A stretch of 64,000 bases of DNA, from the NCBI RefSeq assembly GCF_014199685.1, contig NZ_JACHNZ010000007.1, forward strand, positions 1 through 64,000, in the 5' to 3' direction. This DNA comes from Sphingosinicella soli (GTDB lineage: Bacteria; Pseudomonadota; Alphaproteobacteria; Sphingomonadales; Sphingomonadaceae). The notes beneath the pieces were generated by a model, which saw nothing but the letters and a program-made list of their open reading frames with translations, was not told where the DNA came from and did no database searches. Numbering within the stretch: the stretch's first letter is position 1; every line of letters starts with the position of its first letter. A program made the translations under genes and the position numbers. Shown in pieces: positions 16,979 through 26,993 of this stretch.

Positions 16979-17592
16979 CAGGCGGGCAGCTTCGCATCCG
17001 GTGCCCGCACATACAGAGGCGTCGGCGCGAGCATCCGAAGTTCGGGCGGCAACAGCCGCACATCGCGGGCGTCGGGCGGCGCATCGGAAAGAATCGCGGC
17101 AAGGCTGCCGGCCTCCTGCAGAAACGGCGCGCCGGTTCCGGCGAGGGGTCCCCGGCAAACTGCGGCGGCGCTGCCGTAGGAAAGCGCCGCGACCGCCGCC
17201 GCCGCATGCAAATCCCTGTCGAAGGCCTGCATGAAGACCTCGCCGCGGCCTCCGTCCATCACCACATCAAGGCGCGCGACATCCTGCGCGGCAAACACGC
17301 TCGCGGCGATCAGCGCAGTGGATGAAAAGCCGTGGACCGGCACGTTCCAGACAAGCCCGAAGCCTCGCGCGGCGGCAATTCCGACGCGGAGTCCGGTGAA
17401 ACTTCCCGGTCCCACGCCGACTGCGATGGCGCGCGGCCGCATGCCCGTTTCGGCAAGCACGGCCTCGACGAGCGGCACGAGCCGCTCGGCATGGCCGCGG
17501 CCGATGCGTTCATGCCGCGCTGCAACGATGCGCGCGCCTTCGATCAGCGCGACCGAACAGGCGGCAGTGCCGGTTTCGATCGCAAGCAGCAT
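16978..17592 (-). CDS. tsaB: tRNA t6A biosynthesis protein TsaB
   Basis: A 204-residue ASKHA-fold protein, partner of TsaD in threonylcarbamoyladenosine modification of ANN-decoding tRNAs. The N-terminal LLAIETGTAACSVAL and the GVGPGSFTGLRVGIAAARGF segment are diagnostic. TsaB itself lacks the metal ligands of TsaD. It is coupled by ATGA overlaps to the nitroreductase upstream (17592) and rimI downstream. Confidence 0.94.
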   Translation of the reverse strand: MLLAIETGTAACSVALIEGARIVAARHERIGRGHAERLVPLVEAVLAETGMRPRAIAVGVGPGSFTGLRVGIAAARGFGLVWNVPVHGFSSTALIAASVFAAQDVARLDVVMDGGRGEVFMQAFDRDLHAAAAVAALSYGSAAAVCRGPLAGTGAPFLQEAGSLAAILSDAPPDARDVRLLPPELRMLAPTPLYVRAPDAKLPA

Positions 17593-18185
17593 CAGACGAT
17601 GGACGCGGCCTCTTCGAACGACAGGCGCGGACTGCGCTCGAACAGGTTCTTCTCCGTGCCGTAGCCGATCGCACAGAGGAAATTCGTCTCGATGGCGGTG
17701 CCCGCGAAGAACGCGGCATCGACCTTCGCCTTGTCGAAGCCCGACATCGGGCCGCAATTCAGCCCGATCGCGCGCGCGGCGATCATGAAATACGCCCCCT
17801 GCAGAGACGAATTGCGGAACGCGGTTTCGTGAATCATCGCGTCGTTGCCCGTGAACCAGCTGCGCGCGTCGGTATGCGGGAAAAGCTTCGGCAGGTGATC
17901 GTAGAACTTCATGTCCATGCCGATGATCGCCGTCACCGGCGCCTGCAGGATTTTCGGGCCATTGGCGCCCGATGCGCAGGCTGCGAGCTTCTCGCGTGCT
18001 TCCGCGCTCTTGGCGAACACGATTCGCGCTGGAGAGGCGTTTGCGGACGTCGGGCCCATCCGCATCAGGTCGTACACGGCGCGCAGCTGAACGTCGGAGA
18101 CCTGACGGTCGGACCAGTCGTTGTGCGTCCTTGCGTTACGGAAGATAAGATCGAGGTCGCGATCGCTCAGCAGATGATCGTTCAT
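17592..18185 (-). CDS. Malonic semialdehyde reductase (RutE/nitroreductase family)
   Basis: A 197-residue FMN-binding oxidoreductase resembling RutE. The Arg-rich start FRNARTHNDW, MRMGPTSANASPAR, and the ending RSPRLSFEEAASIV are characteristic. RutE reduces malonic semialdehyde or 3-hydroxypropionate derivatives in pyrimidine breakdown; no other rut genes are present, so a general detoxifying role is as likely. Confidence 0.85.
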   Translation of the reverse strand: MNDHLLSDRDLDLIFRNARTHNDWSDRQVSDVQLRAVYDLMRMGPTSANASPARIVFAKSAEAREKLAACASGANGPKILQAPVTAIIGMDMKFYDHLPKLFPHTDARSWFTGNDAMIHETAFRNSSLQGAYFMIAARAIGLNCGPMSGFDKAKVDAAFFAGTAIETNFLCAIGYGTEKNLFERSPRLSFEEAASIV

Positions 18186-18214
18186 AAGGACTCCCTGTTG
18201 TCTTGCCGCGCCCC

Positions 18215-18769
18215 TCAGACGGCGCGGACGTCGATGACTTCCGGCACATAGTATTTCAGAAGATTTTCGATGCCGTTCTTCAGCGTCGCGGTTGAAGAGG
18301 GGCAGCCCGAGCAGGCGCCCTGCATCTGCAGATAGACGACGCCTTCCCGGAAACCCTTGTAGACGATGTCGCCGCCGTCGTTCGCGACGGCGGGGCGGAT
18401 GCGCGTTTCCAGAAGGTCTCTGATCTGCGCGACGATGTCCGCCGTTTCGGGATCGTCCTCGATTTCGGTTTCGGCGGCGATCTCGTTCAGCAGCGGCGCA
18501 CCGCTGGCGAAATGATCGACGATGATGCCGAGCACCTGGGGTTTCAGCTCGCGCCAGTCGCCGCCGCCCTCGGCGCGCGTCACCGAGATGAAGTCGCTGC
18601 CCAGGAACACGCCCGTCACATCGCCGAGCGTGAAGAGTGCGCTTGCGAGCGGCGATGCCTCCGCCGCTTCGGGGGATCCGAAATCGATCGTGCCCGAAGG
18701 CATCACGGCGCGCCCGGGAAGGAACTTCACGGTCGCGGGATTGGGTGTGGCCTGGGTTTCAATGAACAT
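18215..18769 (-). CDS. nfuA: NifU-family Fe-S cluster carrier
   Basis: A 184-residue protein with an N-terminal Nfu_N domain (MFIETQATPNPATVKFLPG) and a C-terminal NifU domain containing the cluster ligands C153 and C156 (GACSGCPSS). It delivers 4Fe-4S clusters to client enzymes such as MiaB and QueG, also encoded here. Its length and domain order fit the alphaproteobacterial and mitochondrial Nfu type. Confidence 0.94.
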   Translation of the reverse strand: MFIETQATPNPATVKFLPGRAVMPSGTIDFGSPEAAEASPLASALFTLGDVTGVFLGSDFISVTRAEGGGDWRELKPQVLGIIVDHFASGAPLLNEIAAETEIEDDPETADIVAQIRDLLETRIRPAVANDGGDIVYKGFREGVVYLQMQGACSGCPSSTATLKNGIENLLKYYVPEVIDVRAV

Positions 18770-18847
18770 GGCGGCGGTCCTCGGGTGGTGGTTCGTGGGC
18801 GGGGCCCATCCTCATGCATGCCCATGTGGCGTGCCTTGCGCGCCGGA

Positions 18848-19309
18848 TCAAGCCAGACGGTCGATCGCTTCGGCATCGAGCCCGCCGGGCACGATCACCA
18901 CCACGCAGGGAAGGTTGCCGGCGCGCTCGCCGGAAAAGTGGCTGACGAGGGGGCCGGGCGCGCCTTTGGCGGCGGCGCCGAGGATCAGCGTGTGGACGTT
19001 GTTTTCCGTCAGCATCCCGGTGACTTCATCGACGACCGTTCCCTCGCGGATTTCCAGGGAGGGGCGCCGCCCGGAAAGCGCCATCACCTCGTCGGCCTTG
19101 CGGGCGAGCAGGGCCTCGGCAGCCTCCTGCGCTTCGGCGGCGATCATGTCCTGAAGCCCGCCGGAAAGAAGGAACTCGGCCTTGGGAACGATATAGGCGA
19201 GCATGATGTTGCCGCCGCTCGACTTGGCGCGGAGCGCCGCATACCGCAGGGCAAGCGCCGATTCGTCGGTGTCGTCGACAACGACGAGATAGTTGGGCAC
19301 CGCCGTCAT
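18848..19309 (-). CDS. Universal stress protein
   Basis: A 153-residue UspA-type protein: N-terminal strand YLVVVDDTDES with the Asp that contacts ATP, and the C-terminal loop GAAAKGAPGPLVSHFSGERAGN resembling the G-2x-G-9x-G(S/T/N) nucleotide motif. Overlaps the DUF2333 gene stop by 4 nt (19306-19309), so it is translated second in a coupled pair. Confidence 0.9.
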   Translation of the reverse strand: MTAVPNYLVVVDDTDESALALRYAALRAKSSGGNIMLAYIVPKAEFLLSGGLQDMIAAEAQEAAEALLARKADEVMALSGRRPSLEIREGTVVDEVTGMLTENNVHTLILGAAAKGAPGPLVSHFSGERAGNLPCVVVIVPGGLDAEAIDRLA

Positions 19310-20256
19310 CGTGCCAGACCCGCCGCGAGTGTGCGCAGCGATTCGCGGGCGCGCATCAGATAATAGCCCTGCTCGACGAGGTCCTGCCTGCCGACGCCGA
19401 ACGCCGGGCGTTTCCCTGCGACGGCATCGAGCGCTTCGGTTGTTTCAGCCCATGTGGCGGCAAGCTGTCTCTGGCCGATCGTCGTGCCGAAATCCTCGCG
19501 CAGTCCGCGCATCAGCATGGCTGCGGCATAGGCGCCGCCGCGAACCTCGTTGAACTGTGCGTCGGCGCTGCCCACGCGGCTGTCGTCGATCATGCGGTCC
19601 ACCGCGCCCGCTTCCTCGCCGAGTGCGGTGTTGAGCCCGAGCAGCGCGAGCCGCAGCTCGCGGGCATCGCCTTCGCCCGGCGCGGCGCTCTCCGCAACGG
19701 CGCGGTTGTAGCGCGCGAGCGCATCGATCGCATCGCGGTAACGGCTTTCTGCGGAGCCGCCGATGAAGGGAAAATCGCCGTGCAGCCAGCCGCGGTCAGG
19801 AGGCGTCTCGAGCGCGTCCACGGCCTCGCTCAGTTCGGGATCGCCGCCGACGCCCTGATCGAAGCTGGAAACGAATGTGCGAATCGCGGCGTGCTGTCCG
19901 CGCTGGAACGCGGGCATGTCTTCCAGAAGACCGGTGGGGCGAAGCAGGCTGTCGTTGGGGGTCCAGCCTTTGTTCAGCGCCCGATCGAGCAGCATCGCGG
20001 CCGTCGCGACGGCAACGCTTCCCCCAGGCGGCAATACGGTCGTGCCGGGGCGCACGGTAAGGTCGGCGCGGGTATCGGAAAGCAGGCTGCCGACAACGCC
20101 CCAGTAAAGGATAGCGGCGAAAAATGCCCCGAGGATCAGCAGCATCCAGCGCGGGATCGCGGCGAAGCGACCGGCGAGGCTGATGCCCTTCGCCTCTGCG
20201 CTTGCGGCGGTCACGGGATTTACCGTCTGACGGCGGAAGATGTCGAATATACCCAC
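19306..20256 (-). CDS. DUF2333 membrane-anchored protein
   Basis: A 316-residue protein with one transmembrane helix at about 36-55 and a large helical periplasmic domain. The stretch PPGGSVAVATAAMLLDRALN and LLEDMPAFQRGQHAA is typical of DUF2333 proteins, whose function is unknown. Coupled to the downstream universal stress gene. Confidence 0.85.
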   Translation of the reverse strand: MGIFDIFRRQTVNPVTAASAEAKGISLAGRFAAIPRWMLLILGAFFAAILYWGVVGSLLSDTRADLTVRPGTTVLPPGGSVAVATAAMLLDRALNKGWTPNDSLLRPTGLLEDMPAFQRGQHAAIRTFVSSFDQGVGGDPELSEAVDALETPPDRGWLHGDFPFIGGSAESRYRDAIDALARYNRAVAESAAPGEGDARELRLALLGLNTALGEEAGAVDRMIDDSRVGSADAQFNEVRGGAYAAAMLMRGLREDFGTTIGQRQLAATWAETTEALDAVAGKRPAFGVGRQDLVEQGYYLMRARESLRTLAAGLAR

Positions 20257-20314
20257 GCGTTGTTCTTAGCGCGCGTCGAGGCGGCAGGGAAACCCCTACC
20301 GCCATCGCAAATCG

Positions 20315-20986
20315 TCAGGAGCTGCTGTTCGTCTGGTCGATCTTCACGCGCTGGGTCTGCCCGGAATTGCCGGGGAAGCCCGTGAACATCGCCTCGACGA
20401 GGTTGGGCACCAGCTTGGTGAGGTCGGATGAGCGCGTCGTCGCCTCTGCGCGGCCCTCGAATACCGGCGCGCCGTTCTTGCGGACAATGTCCATGTCGAG
20501 GAACGAGCGATAGACGGTGTAGCTGTAAACTTCGCTGCCGCCGCCGAAGCCCGGACCCCAGAACGGGTCGTAGAACGAGCTCCAGTAATAAGGGCTGTAG
20601 CGATAGCGGCTGTAGTGCGGCCAGCCCCATCCGCCCCATCCGCCCCAGCCGTAACCCGCGCCGAAACCGGTGTAGCGAGTGTCGATCTTCTCACGGCCGT
20701 CGTTGACGCCGTAGTCGAGCTTGACGACGAGTGTGGCGGCTTCGGGGGAAGCGGCGCGCTGATAGCCCTGCTGAACGAGCTTGTTTTCGACGTACGAGGC
20801 GTATTGCGCGAACTCGAGTCCGCCCGATCGCGTCGCATCGCGGGCTTCGATCGCGAAGCTCTCGCCTGTCGGCGCCGGCAGGCGCTGGAAGCGGGAGACA
20901 TCGGCAGTAAAGGGCGTCGCGCATGCGCTCACGAGCGCAAGCACCCCCAGCGACAACAGAATCTTCGGCAGTTTCATGCTAATCAC
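20315..20986 (-). CDS. DUF4136 lipoprotein with Gly/Trp/Tyr-rich insert
   Basis: A 223-residue lipoprotein: signal peptide with lipobox LVSAC at Cys22. Residues about 26-100 and 155-215 are DUF4136-like. Between them (about 105-150) lies a low-complexity stretch rich in Gly, Trp, Tyr and Pro (GYGWGGWGGWGW, then several Tyr), unusual enough to be noted; it may be a flexible surface-exposed or aggregating segment. Role unknown; no Asp at +2, so outer-membrane sorting is expected. Confidence 0.85.
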   Translation of the reverse strand: MISMKLPKILLSLGVLALVSACATPFTADVSRFQRLPAPTGESFAIEARDATRSGGLEFAQYASYVENKLVQQGYQRAASPEAATLVVKLDYGVNDGREKIDTRYTGFGAGYGWGGWGGWGWPHYSRYRYSPYYWSSFYDPFWGPGFGGGSEVYSYTVYRSFLDMDIVRKNGAPVFEGRAEATTRSSDLTKLVPNLVEAMFTGFPGNSGQTQRVKIDQTNSSS

Positions 20987-21068
20987 CTTAGGGCTTTCTC
21001 GTTCAGGATATCGCCATGCTCATATAATGCATATGCGCGGCTGAACGATCCCTGAATTTACAAAGCCC

Positions 21069-22079
<1,011 letters not shown>

Positions 22080-22114
22080 AGCGCGCCGCCGTTAGGCTTC
22101 GCGCAGGGCACAGG

Positions 22115-23677
22115 TCAAGCGGTGTTGCCGCGCCTCAGCTTGGCGAGATGTTCGCGGTGGAAGCCGCCGATCACCCACAGTACGCCGAAATAGAGCGTCG
22201 CCCCGGTCAGCACGACCGCCGCCAGCGCCCCCGCGCGGGCGAGCGCCCCGGCGGTGAAGGCGGAACCGAGCGCGCCGGTCACCCACCACAGGCCCGCAGC
22301 CATCACCAGTGCAGCGAAAAGCTGCTTGGCCACGCGCAGCACGACCTGGCCGCTCAGCGTGAAATGCCCGCGCCGGTGCAGGATCGTGTAGAGCATCGCG
22401 CAGTTGAACCAGCTGGAAACGGCGGTCGCGGCGGCGAGCCCCACGATACCGAATCGGTCGATCACCAGCAGGATCACGGCGACGTTGAAGGTCAGCGCCG
22501 CAGCGGCGGTCTTCACCGGCGTCTTCGTATCGCCGCGCGCGAAGAAGCCGGGCGTCAGCACCTTGATGAGCACATAGGCGGGCAGCCCGGATACGAGCGC
22601 CACGAGCACGCCCGCGGTTGCGGCGACATGCTCCGCCGTGAAGCGCCCGCCGAGGAAGATCGCCTCGACGATCGGCTGCGCGGCCACGCCGAGCGCCGCG
22701 GCGGCGGGCAGCGTCAGCAGCATCGAAAGCTCGACCGCCGTGCCCTGCAGCCGCTGCGCGCCGTCCGCATCCTCGCGGGCGATGAGCCGGCTGAGCGCGG
22801 GCAGGATCGCCGTGCCGAGCGCGATGCCGACAACGCCGAGCGGAAGCTGGTTGAGGCGATCGGCGTAGTTCAGGAAGCTCATCGCGCCCTCTTCCAGCCG
22901 TGTCGCGAAGAACGTGTCGATCAGCTGCGAAAGCTGGTAGATGCCCGCGCCGAACGTGGCGGGCACGATGATGCGGCCGAGCTGCTTCACCTTGGGGTCG
23001 AGGCGCGGGCGCCGCAGGCGCAGCGTCAGCCCGGCCCGGCGCACCGCCCAGAGCAGCCACACGAACTGCACGACGCCCGCCACAGTCACGGAAATCGCGA
23101 GCGCACGCGCCGTTTCGGCGTTGTCGCCGGTCGTGCTGCCGAACAGCAGCACGCCGCCGATCAGGCAGATGTTGAGCAGGATCGGCGCGGCGGCGGCGGC
23201 GGCGAACTTCGACATCGAATTGAGCACGCCCGACAGCAGCGACACCAGGCTGATGAGCAGCAGATAGGGAAAGGCGATTCGCGTCAGCTCGACGGTCAGC
23301 TCGAACTTGCCCGGCACGTCCTGGTAGGCGCTCGCCATCAGCCAGACGATGCCGGGCATGAAGATCTCGAACAGCGCGGTGAACAGCAGCAGCACGGGCA
23401 GGAACACGGAAAGCACGTTCGCCGAGAAGCGCTCGGCGGCTTTCTTGCCGCCCGGCCCGTGCAGTTCCTTGCTGAACATCGGCACATAGGCGGCGCTGAA
23501 CGCGCCTTCGGCAAACAGGCGGCGGAAGGTGTTGGGCAGCTTGAACGCCACAAAAAAGGCGTCCGCGCCCGCGCCCGCACCGAGCAGGCGCGAAAGCAGC
23601 ATGTCGCGGGCAAAGCCGAAAATGCGGCTGACGAGGGTCAGCCCGCCGATAACGCCGACGCTCTTGACGAGCGACAT
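22115..23677 (-). CDS. murJ: Lipid II flippase MurJ
   Basis: A 520-residue integral membrane protein with about 14 hydrophobic helices that moves lipid II across the inner membrane. The start MSLVKSVGVIGGLTLVSRIFGFARDMLLSRLLG and the later FAEGAFSAAYVPMF and LPLGVVGIALGTAILPALSR blocks are typical. It belongs with trpS on the minus strand; secB follows upstream by 22 bp. Confidence 0.96.
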   Translation of the reverse strand: MSLVKSVGVIGGLTLVSRIFGFARDMLLSRLLGAGAGADAFFVAFKLPNTFRRLFAEGAFSAAYVPMFSKELHGPGGKKAAERFSANVLSVFLPVLLLFTALFEIFMPGIVWLMASAYQDVPGKFELTVELTRIAFPYLLLISLVSLLSGVLNSMSKFAAAAAAPILLNICLIGGVLLFGSTTGDNAETARALAISVTVAGVVQFVWLLWAVRRAGLTLRLRRPRLDPKVKQLGRIIVPATFGAGIYQLSQLIDTFFATRLEEGAMSFLNYADRLNQLPLGVVGIALGTAILPALSRLIAREDADGAQRLQGTAVELSMLLTLPAAAALGVAAQPIVEAIFLGGRFTAEHVAATAGVLVALVSGLPAYVLIKVLTPGFFARGDTKTPVKTAAAALTFNVAVILLVIDRFGIVGLAAATAVSSWFNCAMLYTILHRRGHFTLSGQVVLRVAKQLFAALVMAAGLWWVTGALGSAFTAGALARAGALAAVVLTGATLYFGVLWVIGGFHREHLAKLRRGNTA

Positions 23678-23699
23678 GGGCGCAGCCTCCCGCCGGGCC

Positions 23700-24236
23700 T
23701 CAGGCGTGCCCGATTTCGCCGGATTGTTCTGCGGTCTCCGCCTGCTGCTGGCGCGCGAAGTAAAGCTGCGCGAAGTCGATCGGATCGAGCATCAGCGGCG
23801 GGAAGCCGCCGTCGCGGGTTGCGTCCGCGAAGATGCGGCGCGCGAACGGGAACAGCTGGCGCGGCGCCTCGACGACGAGGAACAGCTCCAGATGCTCCTG
23901 CGGCACGTTCTGCAGGCCGAACAGGCCACCGTAGAGCAGCTCTGTGATAAAGGCGGTCTTGCCGTTTTCGAACGCGGCGTTCGCGGAGAGTTTCAGCTCC
24001 ACCTCATAGACGTTTTCGCTCTGCTGGCGGACGCCGACGTTGACGTTGATCTCGATCTTGGGCTGACCGGAACCCTGCTGCAGCGATCCCGGAGCGCCGG
24101 GGTTTTCGAACGACAGGTCCTTCACGTACTGTGCAAGGATGCTCACCTGCGGCATGGCTTCGCCCGCCGCGTCACCGGCCGCTTCGCCGCCGTTGCCGTT
24201 GATGTAGCCTTCGTCGCCCGTTTCGTTCTCGGCCAT
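23700..24236 (-). CDS. secB: Protein-export chaperone SecB
   Basis: A 178-residue tetrameric chaperone delivering preproteins to SecA. The core reads SILAQYVKDLSFENPGAP, VYEVELKLSA, QLFPFARRIFADATRDGGFPPLMLDPIDFA, all family signatures. The first 27 residues are acidic and alanine-rich, as in alphaproteobacterial SecB. The start at MAENET is preferred; the frame continues to 24293 without similarity. Divergent from the Tim44-like gene. Confidence 0.95.
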   Translation of the reverse strand: MAENETGDEGYINGNGGEAAGDAAGEAMPQVSILAQYVKDLSFENPGAPGSLQQGSGQPKIEINVNVGVRQQSENVYEVELKLSANAAFENGKTAFITELLYGGLFGLQNVPQEHLELFLVVEAPRQLFPFARRIFADATRDGGFPPLMLDPIDFAQLYFARQQQAETAEQSGEIGHA

Positions 24237-24433
24237 GGTGCAGGATCTCAATTCTGTTGGACAGGAATACGGCGCGCTCGCTAGCAGGCGCATGGAACCG
24301 GCGCAAGGCGGCGCTGTTCCTTGTATGCGGCGCAGAATAGCCTATCTTAACCGAAATCGGGTTAAGCTGCGTGGACTGAACGGCACGGCGCTGTTAAGGA
24401 AATACGTTTGAAGGGACGCGTGAAGGTAGAGAT

Positions 24434-25108
24434 ATGGGCGACAGCAGCGGAATGATCGAGATCGTCGTTCTGGCGATGCTCGCCGGGTTCATCGCCCTGC
24501 GGTTGGTCAGCGTACTTGGCCGTCGCACGGGGCACGAGGAGCCTGTGGGCGATGTCGTTCGCCGTGCCCCCGCCGAACAGCAGGCGCCGCCGCGTGCGGG
24601 CAGCTACGATCTGCCGCCTGCCGCGCCGCTCGATCTTCCCGCCGACATGTCGCCCGCGCTGAAGGAGTCGCTGAACGCGATCGCCGCCGCCGACCCCATG
24701 TTCGATCCGCTGCGTTTCGCCGAAGGTGCGAAAGCGGCCTATCGCATGGTTCTCGAAGCCTTCTGGAAGGGTGATGCAGAGGCGCTGCGCGAGCTCGTGT
24801 CCGATGATATCGCGGATCAGTTCGCGGAAGCGATTGCCGCCCGCGAAGAAGAAGGCCTCACGCTCGACAACAGGCTGGTGTCGCTCGAAAAGGTCGAAAT
24901 CGTCGCGGCGCAGCTTCGCGGTGCAATGGCCGAGGTGACGCTGCGTTTCGATGCCGATCTCGTCGCCGTCACGCGCGACAAGGCGGGCAACGTCGTCAGC
25001 GGGTCGGTTTCCGATGCCGTGCAGTCGCACGATATCTGGACATTCAGCCGCCACACCGGCGCTGCGGACCCGAACTGGCTGCTCATCGACACCGACGAAG
25101 ACGCCTGA
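24434..25108 (+). CDS. Tim44/TimA-like domain protein
   Basis: A 224-residue protein with one N-terminal transmembrane helix (about 7-25), a proline-rich linker, and a Tim44-like domain (about 85-220). It is the standard neighbour of secB, mltA and Smr in alphaproteobacteria. By analogy it assists inner-membrane or transport protein assembly; direct function is inferred. Confidence 0.88.
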   Translation: MGDSSGMIEIVVLAMLAGFIALRLVSVLGRRTGHEEPVGDVVRRAPAEQQAPPRAGSYDLPPAAPLDLPADMSPALKESLNAIAAADPMFDPLRFAEGAKAAYRMVLEAFWKGDAEALRELVSDDIADQFAEAIAAREEEGLTLDNRLVSLEKVEIVAAQLRGAMAEVTLRFDADLVAVTRDKAGNVVSGSVSDAVQSHDIWTFSRHTGAADPNWLLIDTDEDA

Positions 25109-25194
25109 TCGCCGCACTTTCGAGACGAATGCGGATTCCCGCCGCCGCTGAAATCCGCTAGCCCTGCGCTCCGATCGTCATCCGGAGTTTTCGC

Positions 25195-26421
25195 GTGCGC
25201 CGTTTTATTCCCTTGTTTCTGCTGCTCGCAATTGCCGCGTGCGCGTCGCCGCGCGTGGAGACCGCGCCCACCGCGCCGGTTTCTCCGGGCACCCGGCCCG
25301 CCCCGGCCCCCACCCCGACGCCTCCCGCCGGGCCCGCCACCGCAGCCGCGCTTGGCGCCGCCCCGGCGACGTTCGCAGACATACCGGGATGGGCAACCAA
25401 CGACTTCGCCGCGACGCTCGCGGCATTCCGCAAATCCTGCCGCGCGGTCACGCGCCGCACCGATGTCAGCGGGCTGACCATTGCGGCGGACTGGGAAACC
25501 GCGTGCAATCTCGTGCCTGCCGCCGCCGACCCGCGCGCCTTTTTCGAGCTGAACTTCACTCCCGTGCGCGTCGGCACCGGCGCGGCGTTCGTCACCGGCT
25601 ATTACGAGCCTGAAATCGCAGGATCGCGCACGCGCGGCCCCGGCTATCTGGTGCCGATCTACGGCGTGCCCGAAGACCTCGTGCGCGTCGATCAGCCCGA
25701 TCCGGCAAAGCCGGGGCAGATGAAGAAGGCCACCGGCCGGATCGATGAAACCGGCGCCTATCAGCTCTACTGGACGCGCGAAGACATCGACAACGGCGCG
25801 CTCTTCGATCGCAACCTCGAGATCGCCTGGGCGGCGGACGAGGTGGAATTCTTCTTCCTCCAGATCCAGGGCTCGGGCCGCCTGCGCCTGCCCGACGGCA
25901 GCGTCATGCGAATCGGTTATGCGGGCCAGAATGGTCGCGAATACGTGGGCATCGGGCGGTTGCTGCGCGATCGAAACCTGCTCGCGCCGGGTGAAGCGTC
26001 GATGCAGGGCATCATGCGCTGGCTGCGCGCCAACCCCGACGAAGGCCGCAAGGTCATGCACGAGAACAAGAGCTTCATCTTCTTCAAGGAGCTTACCGGC
26101 GAAGGTCCGCTGGGCGCGCTCGGAACGCCGGTCACGCCCGAACGCAGCCTCGCCGCCGATCCGATGTTCGTGCCGCTCGGCGCCCCCGTATGGCTTGCCA
26201 CGCGCTACACCGATGTCGATCGCGGCATGAAGCCGTTCGCCGCGCTCATGGTGGCGCAGGATACCGGCGGCGCGATCAAGGGCGCAAACCGCTTCGATCT
26301 GTTCTGGGGGGCGGGCGAACGCGCGCGCACCATCGCGGGCGGGCTTTCCAGCGAAGGCGCCGCTTTCATCCTGCTGCCGAAGGCGGCGGCGGCGCGTCTG
26401 CTCCGTGGCGCGGCGACCTGA
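25195..26421 (+). CDS. mltA: Membrane-bound lytic murein transglycosylase A
   Basis: A 408-residue outer-membrane lipoprotein that cleaves peptidoglycan glycan strands with 1,6-anhydro formation. It starts with GTG; the lipobox is LAIAAC. After a long Ala/Pro linker (20-60), the MltA domain contains TGYYEPEI, the FFLQIQGSGRLRLPDG barrel, and the 3D domain with the catalytic Asp in AQDTGGAIKGANRFDLFWG. Tail overlaps the Smr gene by 17 bp. Confidence 0.96.
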   Translation: MRRFIPLFLLLAIAACASPRVETAPTAPVSPGTRPAPAPTPTPPAGPATAAALGAAPATFADIPGWATNDFAATLAAFRKSCRAVTRRTDVSGLTIAADWETACNLVPAAADPRAFFELNFTPVRVGTGAAFVTGYYEPEIAGSRTRGPGYLVPIYGVPEDLVRVDQPDPAKPGQMKKATGRIDETGAYQLYWTREDIDNGALFDRNLEIAWAADEVEFFFLQIQGSGRLRLPDGSVMRIGYAGQNGREYVGIGRLLRDRNLLAPGEASMQGIMRWLRANPDEGRKVMHENKSFIFFKELTGEGPLGALGTPVTPERSLAADPMFVPLGAPVWLATRYTDVDRGMKPFAALMVAQDTGGAIKGANRFDLFWGAGERARTIAGGLSSEGAAFILLPKAAAARLLRGAAT

Positions 26422-26935
26422 ACCGCCGCCTGACGCGGGAGACGCGCTCTGGGCCAAGGTCAAGGCGTCCGTCCGCCCGCTGAAAGCCCGCACCGCGCCG
26501 CCGCCCGAAGTCCCGCGCATCCGCGTCCATGTGCGTCCGCAGCCGGTCGAAGCGCCTGCGATTTCCCGCGAGCGCGCGGCGGCCCCGCCGGACGGCGCCT
26601 CGCTCGACGGCGGCTGGGACCGCCGCATCCGCAGGGGTAGCCTCGATGCGGAGCGCACCGTCGATCTCCACGGCTACACGCAGGACGAGGCTTACACCGT
26701 CTTTGCCGGCGCACTGGAACGCGCGTGGCGCGACGATGTGCGCACGCTGCTCGTCATCACCGGTAAGATCCGGCCTGCGGACGAGGATGGCCGCCCGCGC
26801 GGTGTCATTGCCGCCAGTTTCTCCCGCTGGGCGGCAACCCCGGCGCTTCGTCCGTTCATCGCCGCCATCCGCCCCGCGCATCCCCGCCACGGCGGCGGCG
26901 GCGCCTGGTATGTGATCCTGCGGCGCAAGCGCTAG
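26405..26935 (+). CDS. Smr/MutS2-type domain protein
   Basis: A 176-residue protein with a basic proline-rich N-terminal half and a C-terminal Smr domain (about 83-176): TVDLHGYTQDEAYTVF, RTLLVITGK and HGGGGAWYVILRRK. Smr domains are nicking endonucleases, and stand-alone versions occur after mltA in many alphaproteobacteria. GTG start overlapping mltA by 17 bp, so coupled. Confidence 0.92.
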   Translation: MARRPEPPPDAGDALWAKVKASVRPLKARTAPPPEVPRIRVHVRPQPVEAPAISRERAAAPPDGASLDGGWDRRIRRGSLDAERTVDLHGYTQDEAYTVFAGALERAWRDDVRTLLVITGKIRPADEDGRPRGVIAASFSRWAATPALRPFIAAIRPAHPRHGGGGAWYVILRRKR

Positions 26936-26993
26936 CTGTACGCTCGTCTCGCCGAGTGGCATGATCGGAAACAGGACTCAGGGGAGACCACCG

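Noticed and set aside
24817-26658. 613-codon minus-strand frame opposite the Tim44-like gene and mltA
   Set aside because: Compositional shadow; both opposite genes carry full family motifs.
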